Source: AP-15 sp963845735 (lineage in GTDB: Bacteria; Pseudomonadota; Alphaproteobacteria; ATCC43930; CGMCC-115725). From it: a DNA stretch of 64,000 nucleotides. Under the pieces are notes generated by a model. The model searched no databases, was not told where the DNA came from, and saw only the letters and a list, made by a program, of their open reading frames with translations. Positions 46,338 to 54,649 of the stretch are shown here, piece after piece. How positions within the stretch are numbered: position 1 is the stretch's first letter; each line of letters starts with the position of its first letter. A program made the position numbers and the translations under genes. The stretch lies in NCBI GenBank assembly GCA_963845735.1, contig CAWJTR010000018.1:231930-295929 (forward strand), given 5' to 3'.

Positions 46338-47999
46338 CTACGTCCAGAGAGACCATTTGCCGAACAGGAGCACTGAGCCGGCGATCAACCCATTCGTCGT
46401 CGCGTGGGCAACGACCGCGTCGCCCAGCTTCCCGCGTCGATAAACCGCCAGGGCGTAGGCCATGCCCGCCATCGTTCCAGCGAGCCATCTGCCGTGCAGC
46501 ACGCCGAAGGCGACCGAGGAGACCAGGAACGACACCCAGGTGAACCGGCTCGCCTCTGCGCCCAGGAAGTCCGCCGCAGCCAACCGGCGAAGCAGATAGC
46601 CCCGAAATGCCATTTCTTCCACTACAGGGACGACGAGTACCGACCCGACCACCCGAAACCCGATCCAGGCCACGGTCTCGCTTGGGCTTAGAGCGGCGAT
46701 GCCAGCGCGCAGCGTCGTATCGTCGCCCGTCGTGACCTGCGCCAACGCTATCCATAGAATGAACACAGCAACGCCGATGCATACCGATGGCCAGGACCAG
46801 CCCCAGTCCCATCGCGCGTAAACCCGACGGAACCACAGCAACGCCGCCGCCGTGGCCAGAACCCGCAGCGGATAGAGCCGATCGAAACCCTGCGAGAAGG
46901 CCGCAGTCACCATCATCGATCCCATCAGCACCAGAAAAGGCACCAACAAGGCCGCGGCGATCGGATTGATCTTCTCGCCTGCGCCGTCCTGGCCCACCGA
47001 CGCAAAGAACCGCATCCGGTGAGTTACGGCGATGAAGCCGAGGGCGAGTCCCACAAAGGAAATCCAACCTGCCTGCGAATGGAAGCCGCCCACGGCCAAC
47101 TGGGGGGAAATGGAGCTCCCGATGGCTATCAGCGCCGCGATCCGCAACGCGTTGGTAAACCAGATCGCTAACCAACCAATGGGAAATAGCAGAAAAGCCT
47201 GAGGGAAGCGGATGCGAGCCCGAAACAGCCAGAGATACATCGCAAGAAAGACGGTGACGAGGCCGATGCCCTCGTATCCTGAGCATGGCTCCCATATTTG
47301 GACGACGAACGTGGGCGTCCCGAGCAGAAACTGCGATTGGTCAGATACGACGTTCGAGTAGACCAGCCGCAGCAGTTGCTCTGCCAAGAAAAACGTTCCC
47401 GAGGTCAGCGGCCTCCAATAGGCCTGGAGGATCCCTCCGCCGAGCCAGGCCGCCGTCGCCACAACAACGGCGCTCAACAGGGTCAAGCGCTCGCTGGCGA
47501 TGAAGGTGCGCCAATAATATAGAGGCGCCAGAGCCAAAGACCAAAAGAGACCAGCAGCGATACCCAGCCCTTCGCAGAGGGCCAATATGCTGCTCGAAAC
47601 GCGCCCGCGGGCATAATAGTCTTCGCCAAGACCGGCGACGGTGACGAAATAGTAAAGCGCAGCGAAGGCCAGGAGATGCAGCAGCACCCATGGCTGCCAT
47701 CTGTGGTCCGCGGCGCACTGCCGGAGGTGGTCGAGCGTAGCCCTGAGGCGGGGTACGAGCAGCACCAATAAAGCGCCGAGAAAGGCCGCCCCGATCCGTA
47801 CGAGACTCGGTGCGGCGGCGGCCAACTGTATCCACCAGGGATCGCCCGCGAATGCGACTGGGCTGCTGAAGCTGACTGTGAGGACAATCCCCTCGGCTAA
47901 GAGGCCTGCCGCCAGCATGCACAAGCGAAGCGAGACGAGCCAGCGCGGGGCGGTGCGGTCAGTGGGCGCGTACTCCGCACGCGACATGAGGGGCGTCAA
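46338..47999 (-). CDS. xrtE: exosortase E/protease fusion, VPEID-CTERM system
   Basis: 553-aa inner-membrane protein with two parts. The N-terminal exosortase domain has the catalytic Cys239 in EPCSGYEG, Arg286 in NALR and His307 in HSQAGW, the cysteine transpeptidase triad of exosortases. The C-terminal part is a CPBP/CAAX-type intramembrane protease: Glu461-Glu462 and Arg466 in EEMAFRG, His502 in FGVLHGRW and His532 in AHATTN. This fusion is the defining architecture of exosortase E. It recognises proteins with a VPEID-CTERM tail, and a remnant of such a gene lies directly upstream. Confidence 0.93.
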   Translation of the reverse strand: MTPLMSRAEYAPTDRTAPRWLVSLRLCMLAAGLLAEGIVLTVSFSSPVAFAGDPWWIQLAAAAPSLVRIGAAFLGALLVLLVPRLRATLDHLRQCAADHRWQPWVLLHLLAFAALYYFVTVAGLGEDYYARGRVSSSILALCEGLGIAAGLFWSLALAPLYYWRTFIASERLTLLSAVVVATAAWLGGGILQAYWRPLTSGTFFLAEQLLRLVYSNVVSDQSQFLLGTPTFVVQIWEPCSGYEGIGLVTVFLAMYLWLFRARIRFPQAFLLFPIGWLAIWFTNALRIAALIAIGSSISPQLAVGGFHSQAGWISFVGLALGFIAVTHRMRFFASVGQDGAGEKINPIAAALLVPFLVLMGSMMVTAAFSQGFDRLYPLRVLATAAALLWFRRVYARWDWGWSWPSVCIGVAVFILWIALAQVTTGDDTTLRAGIAALSPSETVAWIGFRVVGSVLVVPVVEEMAFRGYLLRRLAAADFLGAEASRFTWVSFLVSSVAFGVLHGRWLAGTMAGMAYALAVYRRGKLGDAVVAHATTNGLIAGSVLLFGKWSLWT

Positions 48000-48007
48000 A
48001 TGAGCGA

Positions 48008-48040
48008 GCCGGAGGAGCCCGACGGTCGGGCTCCTCCGGC
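48008..48040. terminator. 16-bp perfect hairpin between substrate gene and exosortase
   Basis: GCCGGAGGAGCCCGAC pairs perfectly with GTCGGGCTCCTCCGGC around a single G. It lies 18 bp after the VPEID-CTERM stop and 9 bp before the exosortase start. No strong U-tract follows in that direction, so it could end the abundant substrate transcript or reduce read-through into xrtE. Confidence 0.7.
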
Positions 48041-48057
48041 GACAAAAACTGCTTCGC

Positions 48058-48814
48058 TTAGCCTGCTAGTTCCGATGCCCGCCACCTGCGGCGTTCGCTG
48101 ACCAAAGCCAGCACGCCGAGGAGCAGCGCGATTGCGGCGCCACCGGACGCGGCGTCAATCTCCGGTACGCCGGATTGGAACTGGGCAGTGATGTTGGTAT
48201 TGGAGAAATCGAACACGCCAGCTGTGCTTCATCGGCAAACCCGGTGGAAAAGATACCGGCGGCGTTTAGATCAGCTATGCTGATCGGCTAGGCCGACGGT
48301 TGCGTCGGAGATGACTGTCCCATCGAGGTGGCCATGACCGTTGGCGTCCTGAGAGTAGGTAAAGTGTAGTACGTCGCTAACCGCGGTTTCGCCGGGGCCG
48401 CAGAGCGCTGCCCGCGCCGTCGAACCCTCGAGGAGTTGCAAAAGAAAATAGTTTCGTTTTCAGGGATTATCGGGCCGCCGAGGATCCAGACGGCGCTGAG
48501 AATCATTCTCGGCGGCGCCATCAATCAGGTTCGAGCCGCCGGGGGGGAGTTTTCACTGATCGGAATGTCCGTAGTCGGGGTGTTCAGGCCCGTCTGGACG
48601 GTGACGGCTGTTGATCTGGAACCCCTCTTCGAAGTTGTTTAGCGCTAAACGTGACGAACGGGTCCTCGGCTCGTGGCTGACTGAACCCGCCCTGGCATCC
48701 ACCCCGGCTGCAGGATCGTCACAGATGAACACCGTATGCAGCGTTCGCCGGCTGAGCCGCCATGAACGCGATGCCGAGCGCTGCCAAGCCGGCTACCGAA
48801 AGGTGTCTCATCAT
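48058..48814 (-). pseudogene. decayed VPEID-CTERM protein, presumed exosortase E substrate
   Basis: The signal peptide is intact: MMRHLSVAGLAALGIAFMAAQPANA after GGAGGAG. Frames then change (a stop follows AAYGVHL; the next frame reads NNFEEGFQINSRH). LHFTYSQDANGHGHLDGTVISDATVG can be read near 48300-48370. The far end is intact: VPEIDAASGG, a hydrophobic helix (AAIALLLGVLALV), then SERRRWRAS and a stop at 48058. This is a complete tripartite sorting tail. Several stops and frameshifts in the middle show that the mature part no longer reads through. Confidence 0.8.
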
Positions 48815-49164
48815 CTGCTCCTCCCCAAGATCGCGTCGCGAATGTACGCTTTCCGAACGAATCGCGCAAACATCGTGCCAACGACATAAGTTGATGTTAA
48901 CCAATGGATTTAATTTCACATCGAAAGTCTGCTGTAAGGAATACCGACAATTCCACCGACTGTGAAAAACGTTAACCTTTTGATGCTTATACATTTGACA
49001 ATGCCTTTCGAGCTGTAAGCTTTTCCGACACTCTGGAAAGAGTTCCGACGCTTAGGCTCCCGAATGCTGCATCAGCCGCAACCTGACTGTAAGCCTTGGC
49101 AACGAAGCAAGTCGTCACTTTGTTGTCACACACGAAGGCCCATCGGACGGCGTCGCGGCGCGTG
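48815..49164. other. AT-rich upstream region of the VPEID-CTERM gene
   Basis: About 350 bp, much richer in A/T than its surroundings, with two GTTAAC sites (about 48894 and 48970). It probably holds the promoter of the leftward VPEID-CTERM gene. No supportable gene is seen. Confidence 0.45.
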
Positions 49165-49260
49165 AATGCCCTCATGAAGGTGTCGACCGCGCTTTTGACG
49201 GCCTCGCTGACATTGGGTTGACCGGTTTCAGCTTCGAGGCGGAGCCCGATGTGCCGCCGG
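49165..49260 (-). pseudogene. C-terminal remnant of a TetR regulator
   Basis: LRLEAETGQPNVSEAVKSAVDTFMRAF on the minus strand closely matches the C-terminal end of the TetR gene at 52.8 kb (LRLEADAGQPN, then SAVDTFVRAF in its other frame), also at DNA level (GTGTCGACCGCGCT shared). The DNA-binding domain is missing; the sequence runs into the 3' end of the cyclase gene. It looks like a truncated duplicate. Confidence 0.65.
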
Positions 49261-49271
49261 CGACGAGCCGC

Positions 49272-50369
49272 TCATCCATCCGGCAGGGTGAAGACGGCGC
49301 AGGGCGCCGCGATGCCGCGCAGCACGTGTTCGCCGAGCGGCACCAGCGGCATGGTGATCTCGGCGGCGACCGCGCCCGAGATCAGCACCGACCGGCCGAG
49401 CGGCCGGCACAGCCCCTCCAGCCGGCTGACCAGGTTGACCGCGGGGCCGATGGCGGTGAAGTCCAGCCGGTCGGCCGCGCCGATATTGCCCCACAGTATC
49501 TCGCCGACATGCAGCGCCGCGCCGAAGGGCAGCGGCGGCAGCCCTTGCGCCTGCCGCACGGCATCGAGATGGGCCATGCCGGCGCGGGCGGCGACGACCG
49601 CGCGCAGCGCCGCCTCGCAGGCCTCGGCCGGCGCGCCGGTGACCGGGAAGATCGCCAGCACGCCGTCGCCGATGAACTTCAGCACCTCGCCCCCGAAGGC
49701 GTGCACCGCCCCGGCGACGCGGTCGAACCAGGCGTCGAGGGCGGCAATCGTCGCCGCCGGCGCCGTCGCCTCGGATAGGGCGGTGAAGTCGCGCAGATCG
49801 GCAGAGAGCAGTGCCGCGCGGATGGTCTCTCCGGTGCCGCGGCGCAGCGCGCCGGCCTGCACCCGGGCGGCGCTGCGCCGGCCGAGATAGGCCTCGAGCA
49901 GCGCTGCCAGCGCCGCCCGCGCGGCCAGGGCGGCTAAGGGCGCGGCGGCGAAGCGCGCGGCCTGGCGCAGCCGGTCGGCCTCGGCGGGGCTGAACGGCCG
50001 GGTCCCGGCCCAGCCCAGCACCGGACTGTCCGGCCCGGACCGTCTAGGTGGGCCGACCGTTTCCTCCTGCACCGGGCCAAGCTCGATCAGCCAGTCGCGC
50101 CCGGCTCGCGGCCGAGCGGGACCGCCGGCGAAGCCCAGCGCCTCGATCACCGCCCCGGTCTCCGCCCGCCACAGCCAGGTGCGGCGGGCGATGATCGGAT
50201 GCGGCACCGCAAGGGTCAGGGCGCCGCCGGCCAGCGGCAGGCCGTCGGCCAGCAGCCGGCCGCCGAGGTCGGCCAGGAACCGGTCAGGGCCGGGCGAGGC
50301 GCCGGCCTCGTCCACCAGCCAGGCGAGAGGCGCCAGGCAGATCCATCGGCAGATCCATGGCGCGATCAT
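49272..50369 (-). CDS. class III adenylate/guanylate cyclase
   Basis: 365-aa soluble protein. The C-terminal cyclase homology domain (about 185-365) shows the first metal Asp in ALLSADLRDFTALSE, the second in KFIGDGVLAIFP, and the transition-state region GEILWGNIGAADRLDFTAIGPAVNLVSRLE (Asn and Arg placed). The substrate-specifying position favours ATP (DFTAIG). The N-terminal about 170 residues form an unrecognised sensor-like region. Confidence 0.88.
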   Translation of the reverse strand: MIAPWICRWICLAPLAWLVDEAGASPGPDRFLADLGGRLLADGLPLAGGALTLAVPHPIIARRTWLWRAETGAVIEALGFAGGPARPRAGRDWLIELGPVQEETVGPPRRSGPDSPVLGWAGTRPFSPAEADRLRQAARFAAAPLAALAARAALAALLEAYLGRRSAARVQAGALRRGTGETIRAALLSADLRDFTALSEATAPAATIAALDAWFDRVAGAVHAFGGEVLKFIGDGVLAIFPVTGAPAEACEAALRAVVAARAGMAHLDAVRQAQGLPPLPFGAALHVGEILWGNIGAADRLDFTAIGPAVNLVSRLEGLCRPLGRSVLISGAVAAEITMPLVPLGEHVLRGIAAPCAVFTLPDG

Positions 50370-50553
50370 GCCGCGACAGCCCCTTGCCTGTCGAAGGTCA
50401 CATTAGCGCTCCGGACACGATCGAGTGTAAGGCGGGGCCTGAAGTCGGGATCGAAACGAAGCGCCGAGACGTAGCGAATGGGCTTGGTTCGACGAGAGCC
50501 CGGCGTATCGCCGATGCAGGCGCGCGGATTTTTTGCTTGACAGGCAACCGGTC

Positions 50554-50576
50554 GGTTCCCTATGGTTCAGGGAACC
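50554..50576. promoter_or_regulatory. ArsR-type operator over the promoter
   Basis: GGTTCCCT-7 bp-AGGGAACC is a perfect 8-bp inverted repeat 22 bp before the ArsR start. A TTGACA -35 box is at 50537-50542 with a weak -10 (CTATGG) 17 bp on, overlapping the repeat, so bound repressor would block RNA polymerase. A third GGTTCC half-site follows at 50581. Confidence 0.7.
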
Positions 50577-50597
50577 AAAGGGTTCCATATTGCTTGC

Positions 50598-50921
50598 ATG
50601 GAAGAGGACGCTGTGTTTCGCGCTTTGGCCGATGCAAGCCGCCGGCGGTTGCTGGATCGGCTGCATCTCAGGAATGGCCAGACGCTGGGTCAACTGTGCC
50701 AAGGTCTGGAGATGACCCGCCAAGCGGTCGCGAAGCATCTGGCGGTTCTCGAGGAGGCCAATCTCGTGTCTTGGAAGCGGCAAGGCCGAGAAAAGCTGCA
50801 CTTCATCAATCCCGTGCCGATCAACGACATCGCCGAGCGCTGGATCAGCAAATTCGAGTTCCCCCGCCTGGGTGCACTTTCAGAGCTCAAGCAAGACCTT
50901 GAAGGAGAACGTCATGACTGA
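50598..50921 (+). CDS. ArsR family transcriptional regulator
   Basis: 107-aa winged helix: VFRALADASRRRLLDRLHLRNGQTLGQLCQGLEMTRQAVAKHLAVLEEANLVSWKRQGREKLHFINP. No metal-binding ELCVCDL motif is present, so it belongs to the non-metal group that pairs with SRPBCC proteins. ATG 50598 follows the operator; its stop overlaps the SRPBCC start by 8 bp. It is expected to repress its own operon. Confidence 0.9.
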   Translation: MEEDAVFRALADASRRRLLDRLHLRNGQTLGQLCQGLEMTRQAVAKHLAVLEEANLVSWKRQGREKLHFINPVPINDIAERWISKFEFPRLGALSELKQDLEGERHD

Positions 50922-51384
50922 AGCAGCCAAGAGTAGCTTTGTCTACGTAACCTACATCCGCACAACGCCGGAAGAGTTGTGGGCCGCGCTCACCACTCCG
51001 GAGTTCATGAAGAAGTACTGGTTTGGCATGAACATCGAGACCGAATGGAGGGTAGGGTCGCCTTGGAGAGCTGATCTTCCCGGATGGTCGCATCGCTGAC
51101 GCCGGTGACGTCGTCGAGATCGAAAAGCCAAAGCGGCTCGTCCTCAGATGGCGCAACGAGTTCAGGTCCGAGCTGCGCGAGGAAGGCTATGCGCGTTGCG
51201 AGATGGAGATCGAGCAAGCGGGCGAAGTCGATGAAGCTGACCATCACCCACGAAATCGACAAGGCCCGGCTCAAAGCTGATCGGCGCGGTTTCCACCGGC
51301 TGGCCAAAGATCCTGTCGAGCCTCAAGACCCTACTCGAAACCGGAACGGCACTGCCGCCAATCGGCGAACTGCCGCGCGGCTGA
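50914..51384 (+). pseudogene. SRPBCC (AHSA1-like) protein, frameshifted
   Basis: Opens SFVYVTYIRTTPEELWAALTTPEFMKKYWFGM, the classic SRPBCC start. A shift near 51065 leads to VVEIEKPKRLVLRWRNEF, another to MKLTITHEIDKA, and a third to GWPKILSSLKTLLETG with a stop at 51384. Three indels are needed to rebuild about 155 aa. It overlaps and is translationally coupled to the ArsR gene, a common pairing. Confidence 0.82.
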
Positions 51385-51414
51385 GAACAACGCGACGAGC
51401 CATAGGAGGCGGAT

Positions 51415-52206
51415 ATGACGACTCATGAAATCGGAGCGCGAGAGCAGTGGCTGAAGGCGCGGCTTGAACTGCTGGAGGCGGAGAAGGAGCTGACCCGGCG
51501 CAGCGACGAGCTGGCGCGGCGGCGTCAGGAGCTGCCGTGGGTCCGGGTCGACAAGGAGTACCGCTTCGAGACCGATGAGGGGAACGCTTCGCTGGCTGAC
51601 CTCTTCCGCAGGCGCTCGCAGATCCTCGTCTACCATTTCATGTTCGGGCCCGACTATACGGCGGGGTGCCCGTCCTGCTCGGCGATCGCGGACGGGTTCG
51701 ACGGCTTCGCGGTTCACCTGGCCAACCATGACGTGATGCTGTGGGCTGTGTCGCGGGCGCCGCTTGCAAAGTTGCAGGCCTACAAGCGGCGGATGGGCTG
51801 GGGATTCCCTTGGGCGTCCTCGCACGGCAGCGACTTCAACTTCGACTTCAACGTCTCGGTCACAGAAGAGCAGCAGCAGTCGGGCGCCGCGGACTACAAC
51901 TACCAGCAAGCAGCGGCCGCGCGCTCGCCGGGCGGACAACGGCCCGAAAGGCCCGCGCGCGCGACACCCGACGGGGCTGTCAAGGGCGCTGCGATGACCG
52001 GCGCCGACCTGCGCAGCTACGCGCGCGAGAGGCCAGGCATGAGTGCGTTCGTGCTCGACGACGGCATCGTCTATCACACCTATTCGACTTACGCCCGGGG
52101 GCTGGACGGCCTCTGGGGCATGTATCAATGGCTTGACCGCGCCCCCAAGGGCCGCAACGAGACAGGCTACTGGCTACGCCACCATGACGATTACGACAAG
52201 GGCTGA
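51415..52206 (+). CDS. DUF899 family thioredoxin-like protein
   Basis: 263-aa cytoplasmic protein. An N-terminal coiled segment (LLEAEKELTRRSDELARRRQELPW) precedes the thioredoxin-like domain with YHFMFGPDYTAGCPSCSAIADGFDG, in which CPSC corresponds to the CxxC redox site, then VSRAPLAKLQAYKRRMGWGFPWASS. The C-terminus SAFVLDDGIVYHTYSTYARGLD is typical. It lies 30 bp after the SRPBCC gene and probably belongs to the same ArsR-controlled operon. Intact. Confidence 0.92.
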   Translation: MTTHEIGAREQWLKARLELLEAEKELTRRSDELARRRQELPWVRVDKEYRFETDEGNASLADLFRRRSQILVYHFMFGPDYTAGCPSCSAIADGFDGFAVHLANHDVMLWAVSRAPLAKLQAYKRRMGWGFPWASSHGSDFNFDFNVSVTEEQQQSGAADYNYQQAAAARSPGGQRPERPARATPDGAVKGAAMTGADLRSYARERPGMSAFVLDDGIVYHTYSTYARGLDGLWGMYQWLDRAPKGRNETGYWLRHHDDYDKG

Positions 52207-52313
52207 GCCAGAAATGGACCCCGGCTTTTCGCCGGGGAAGCGTTAAATATTGTCTGCCGTCGCGAACCGCCTTGTTTCGTGCTGGGGGTTAGTGCGGCGA
52301 CCGCGGAAAGTCG

Positions 52314-52769
52314 TCACTCGCTGTCCGTGCGGCCGTGCCGGGAATCCGGGCCGGGGTCGCGCCCGGCTGCAACTTCGGCCAGCCGGCCGAGGTAATGGGC
52401 CCAGCCTTCCGCATGGCCGGCGCATTGCTCGGCATTAGGCAGGCCGCTGTGGGTTAGGCGCAGCAGTGTTCCGTCCGGCTGCTCGATCAGGTCGATCTCG
52501 ATCAGGCTCGACCCTGGCGGCACCGCCTCACTGCCGTCCCAGCCGAAGCTGTAGGCCAGGCGGTGCACCGGCACCACCTCGCGGAAGGAACCGCGGGCGA
52601 AGCGAGCGCCGGTGACATTGACGAGATAGAGCCCGCCGGGCTGCGGCTCGACCTGCGCCTCGGTTCCCATCCAGCGCAGGATCTTCTCCGGATCGGTCAG
52701 GAGGGCAAACACCGCGGCGGGTGGCGCCGGGATGTGCGTCTCGCGGCGGACGACGAGAGCCTCTTGCAT
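52314..52769 (-). CDS. SRPBCC (AHSA1-like) protein
   Basis: 151-aa START-fold protein: VVRRETHIPAPPAAVFALLTDPEKILRWMGTEA at the N-terminus and PDGTLLRLTHSGLPNAEQCAGHAEGWAHYLGRLAEVA at the C-terminus, the standard pattern. It binds hydrophobic ligands or acts as a stress/chaperone co-factor in relatives. It lies 42 bp downstream of the TetR gene on the same strand. Intact. Confidence 0.9.
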   Translation of the reverse strand: MQEALVVRRETHIPAPPAAVFALLTDPEKILRWMGTEAQVEPQPGGLYLVNVTGARFARGSFREVVPVHRLAYSFGWDGSEAVPPGSSLIEIDLIEQPDGTLLRLTHSGLPNAEQCAGHAEGWAHYLGRLAEVAAGRDPGPDSRHGRTDSE

Positions 52770-52811
52770 CGGTCTATCCTCCGTGGGTGCAACAATTGGA
52801 GCAATTGCGAA

Positions 52812-53454
52812 CTAGGGGTTGGGGCGGGCGAATGCTCGAACAAAGGTGTCGACCGCGCTCTCGACGACATCGTCGTATGTTGGGCTGGCCGGCGTCAGCT
52901 TCGAGGCGGAGCAGCTGCCGCAGTTGGATTTCACCGCGGATCAGGCTGAGGAATTGCTCGGCGGCGAGCCGCGTGTCGTGAAATGACAATGTCCCGGACG
53001 CGGCCGCGCTCTGCAGGAAGCCTTCGATCTGGACACGCTGGCGTTCGGGTCCGGCCCGCCAAAAAACCTCGCCAAGCATCGGGAAGCGGGTGACCTCCGC
53101 CAATATGATGCGGTGCAAAGCGATGCCGTCGGGGGACAGCACGAGCTCGAGAAAGCGTCGGCCCAAAACCGTCAGCGAGGCGCGAACATCGCGGGGATCG
53201 AGTTCGCCGGCCGAGAAACTCGCGAGGAAGCGCTCGCATTCGCGTCCGATCACGGCGCCGAACAATTCCTCCTTGCCGGCGAAGTGGGCATAGACCGTCG
53301 CCTTCGACACGCCGGCCTCGCGCGCGATCGTGTCCATGCTGACGGCGCCAAAGCCGCTTGCGAGAAAGGTCCGCTTGGCCGCGGCGAGAATGCTCTCGGC
53401 CTTGCTGCCGCTGGACGCCTCGTTCCGCTCGCTGCGTTCGATCATGCTGGCCAT
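52812..53454 (-). pseudogene. TetR family regulator with 3' frameshift
   Basis: Efflux-type repressor. The HTH is intact: ESILAAAKRTFLASGFGAVSMDTIAREAGVSKATVYAHFAGKEELF. The ligand domain reads to LRLEADAGQPN, then the natural end is in another frame (DDVVESAVDTFVRAFARPNP, stop at 52812). One indel near 52876 is enough, and only the last about 20 residues are affected, so function may survive. It diverges from the EmrAB-type genes across a clear operator. Confidence 0.85.
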
Positions 53455-53518
53455 GCGGTCCCGATCCGACGCCGCCGGCTTGACAAATACTACAGACGGC
53501 CTAGTTTCTGCGCAACAG

Positions 53519-53540
53519 TGAACTGAACGGTTTAGTTCAG
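53519..53540. promoter_or_regulatory. TetR operator between regulator and efflux genes
   Basis: The sequence TGAACTGAACGGTTTAGTTCAG has nested dyads: TGAACT/AGTTCA and CTGAAC/GTTCAG. It lies 6 bp before the membrane-fusion gene start and 65 bp before the TetR start, so one bound repressor could control both directions. Confidence 0.75.
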
Positions 53541-53545
53541 AGAGG

Positions 53546-54649
53546 ATGCGCAAGAAGATCGTAATCGCGGCCGTCGTGCTGGCGTTGGCGTTCGGCGGCT
53601 ACGGCGGCTGGTATTGGTGGACCGCGCTGCGGTTTCTCGAATCGACCGACGACGCCTATGTCGCCAGCGACGTCTCGGTGATCAGCCCGAAAGTCGAGGG
53701 CTACATTAAAGCGGTGGGGATTCGCGAGAACCAGGCCGTCAAAAAAGGCGCGGTGCTGTTCGTCATCGACGACAGCGACTTTGCCGCCAAAGTCGCCCAG
53801 GGCCAGGCTGCGGTCGCGACCGAGGAAGCGGCGCTGGCGACCTTTGCCAGCCGGCTCGACCTGCAGCAGGCAATGATCGCCCAGGCTCAGGCGACGGTGC
53901 AGTCGGCCGAGGCGGATCTGACCCGCACGCAGCAGGATTTCAAGCGCTACAGCGCATTGATGACCACCGATTTCGCCAGCCGGCAACGCTATGAGCAGGC
54001 TCAGGCCGACGCGCGCAAAGCCGAGGCCGAGGCCGCCAAAAGCCGGGCGGCGCTCGCCGCCGCGCAAAGCCAGCTCGGCGTGCTGCAGTCGCAGCGGCAG
54101 GAGGAAGCCGCGAAGCTGCAGCAGGCGCGCGCCAATCTCAAGCTCGCCCAGAACGATCTCGACAACACGGTGATCCGCGCGCCGATTTCCGGGGTCGCCG
54201 GCAATCGTGCCGGCCAGGTCGGCCAATACGTCAAACCCGGCACCGAGTTGCTGTCGTTGGTGCCGCTGCCGCGCGTCTACGTCACCGCTAATTTCAAGGA
54301 GACGCAACTGACGCAGATGCGGCCGGGGCAGCGCGCCGAGGTCTCGGTCGATGCCTATCCGGACCATCCGCTAGCCGGCCGGATCGACAGCTTCGCCCCG
54401 GCGAGCGGCGCCCAATTCAGCCTGCTGCCGCCCGACAACGCGACCGGCAACTTTACCAAGATCGTGCAACGAGTGCCGGTGCGGATCGCGTTGCCGCGGG
54501 AGGGGCCGCTCGCCCGGCTGTTGCGCCCTGGCCTGTCGGTCACCGTCACCGTCGACACCCGCGACCAGGGCGAGGCCGTAGCCGGCGACGGCATCGTCGG
54601 GACGGCCGAGGCCAAGCCGGCAGCGGCGGAAGCAGCTATAGCGCGATGA
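53546..54649 (+). CDS. HlyD/EmrA-type membrane fusion protein
   Basis: 367-aa periplasmic adaptor of an efflux pump. One N-terminal membrane anchor (IVIAAVVLALAFGGYGGWYWW) is followed by the biotinyl-lipoyl-like half (TDDAYVASDVSVISPKVEGYI), a long alpha-hairpin coiled coil (about 85-205, many Ala/Gln/Glu), and the second half (NTVIRAPISGVAGNRAGQVGQYVKPG). It joins the inner-membrane pump to an outer-membrane channel. Its stop overlaps the pump start (ATGA). GAGAGG abuts the ATG. Intact. Confidence 0.92.
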   Translation: MRKKIVIAAVVLALAFGGYGGWYWWTALRFLESTDDAYVASDVSVISPKVEGYIKAVGIRENQAVKKGAVLFVIDDSDFAAKVAQGQAAVATEEAALATFASRLDLQQAMIAQAQATVQSAEADLTRTQQDFKRYSALMTTDFASRQRYEQAQADARKAEAEAAKSRAALAAAQSQLGVLQSQRQEEAAKLQQARANLKLAQNDLDNTVIRAPISGVAGNRAGQVGQYVKPGTELLSLVPLPRVYVTANFKETQLTQMRPGQRAEVSVDAYPDHPLAGRIDSFAPASGAQFSLLPPDNATGNFTKIVQRVPVRIALPREGPLARLLRPGLSVTVTVDTRDQGEAVAGDGIVGTAEAKPAAAEAAIAR

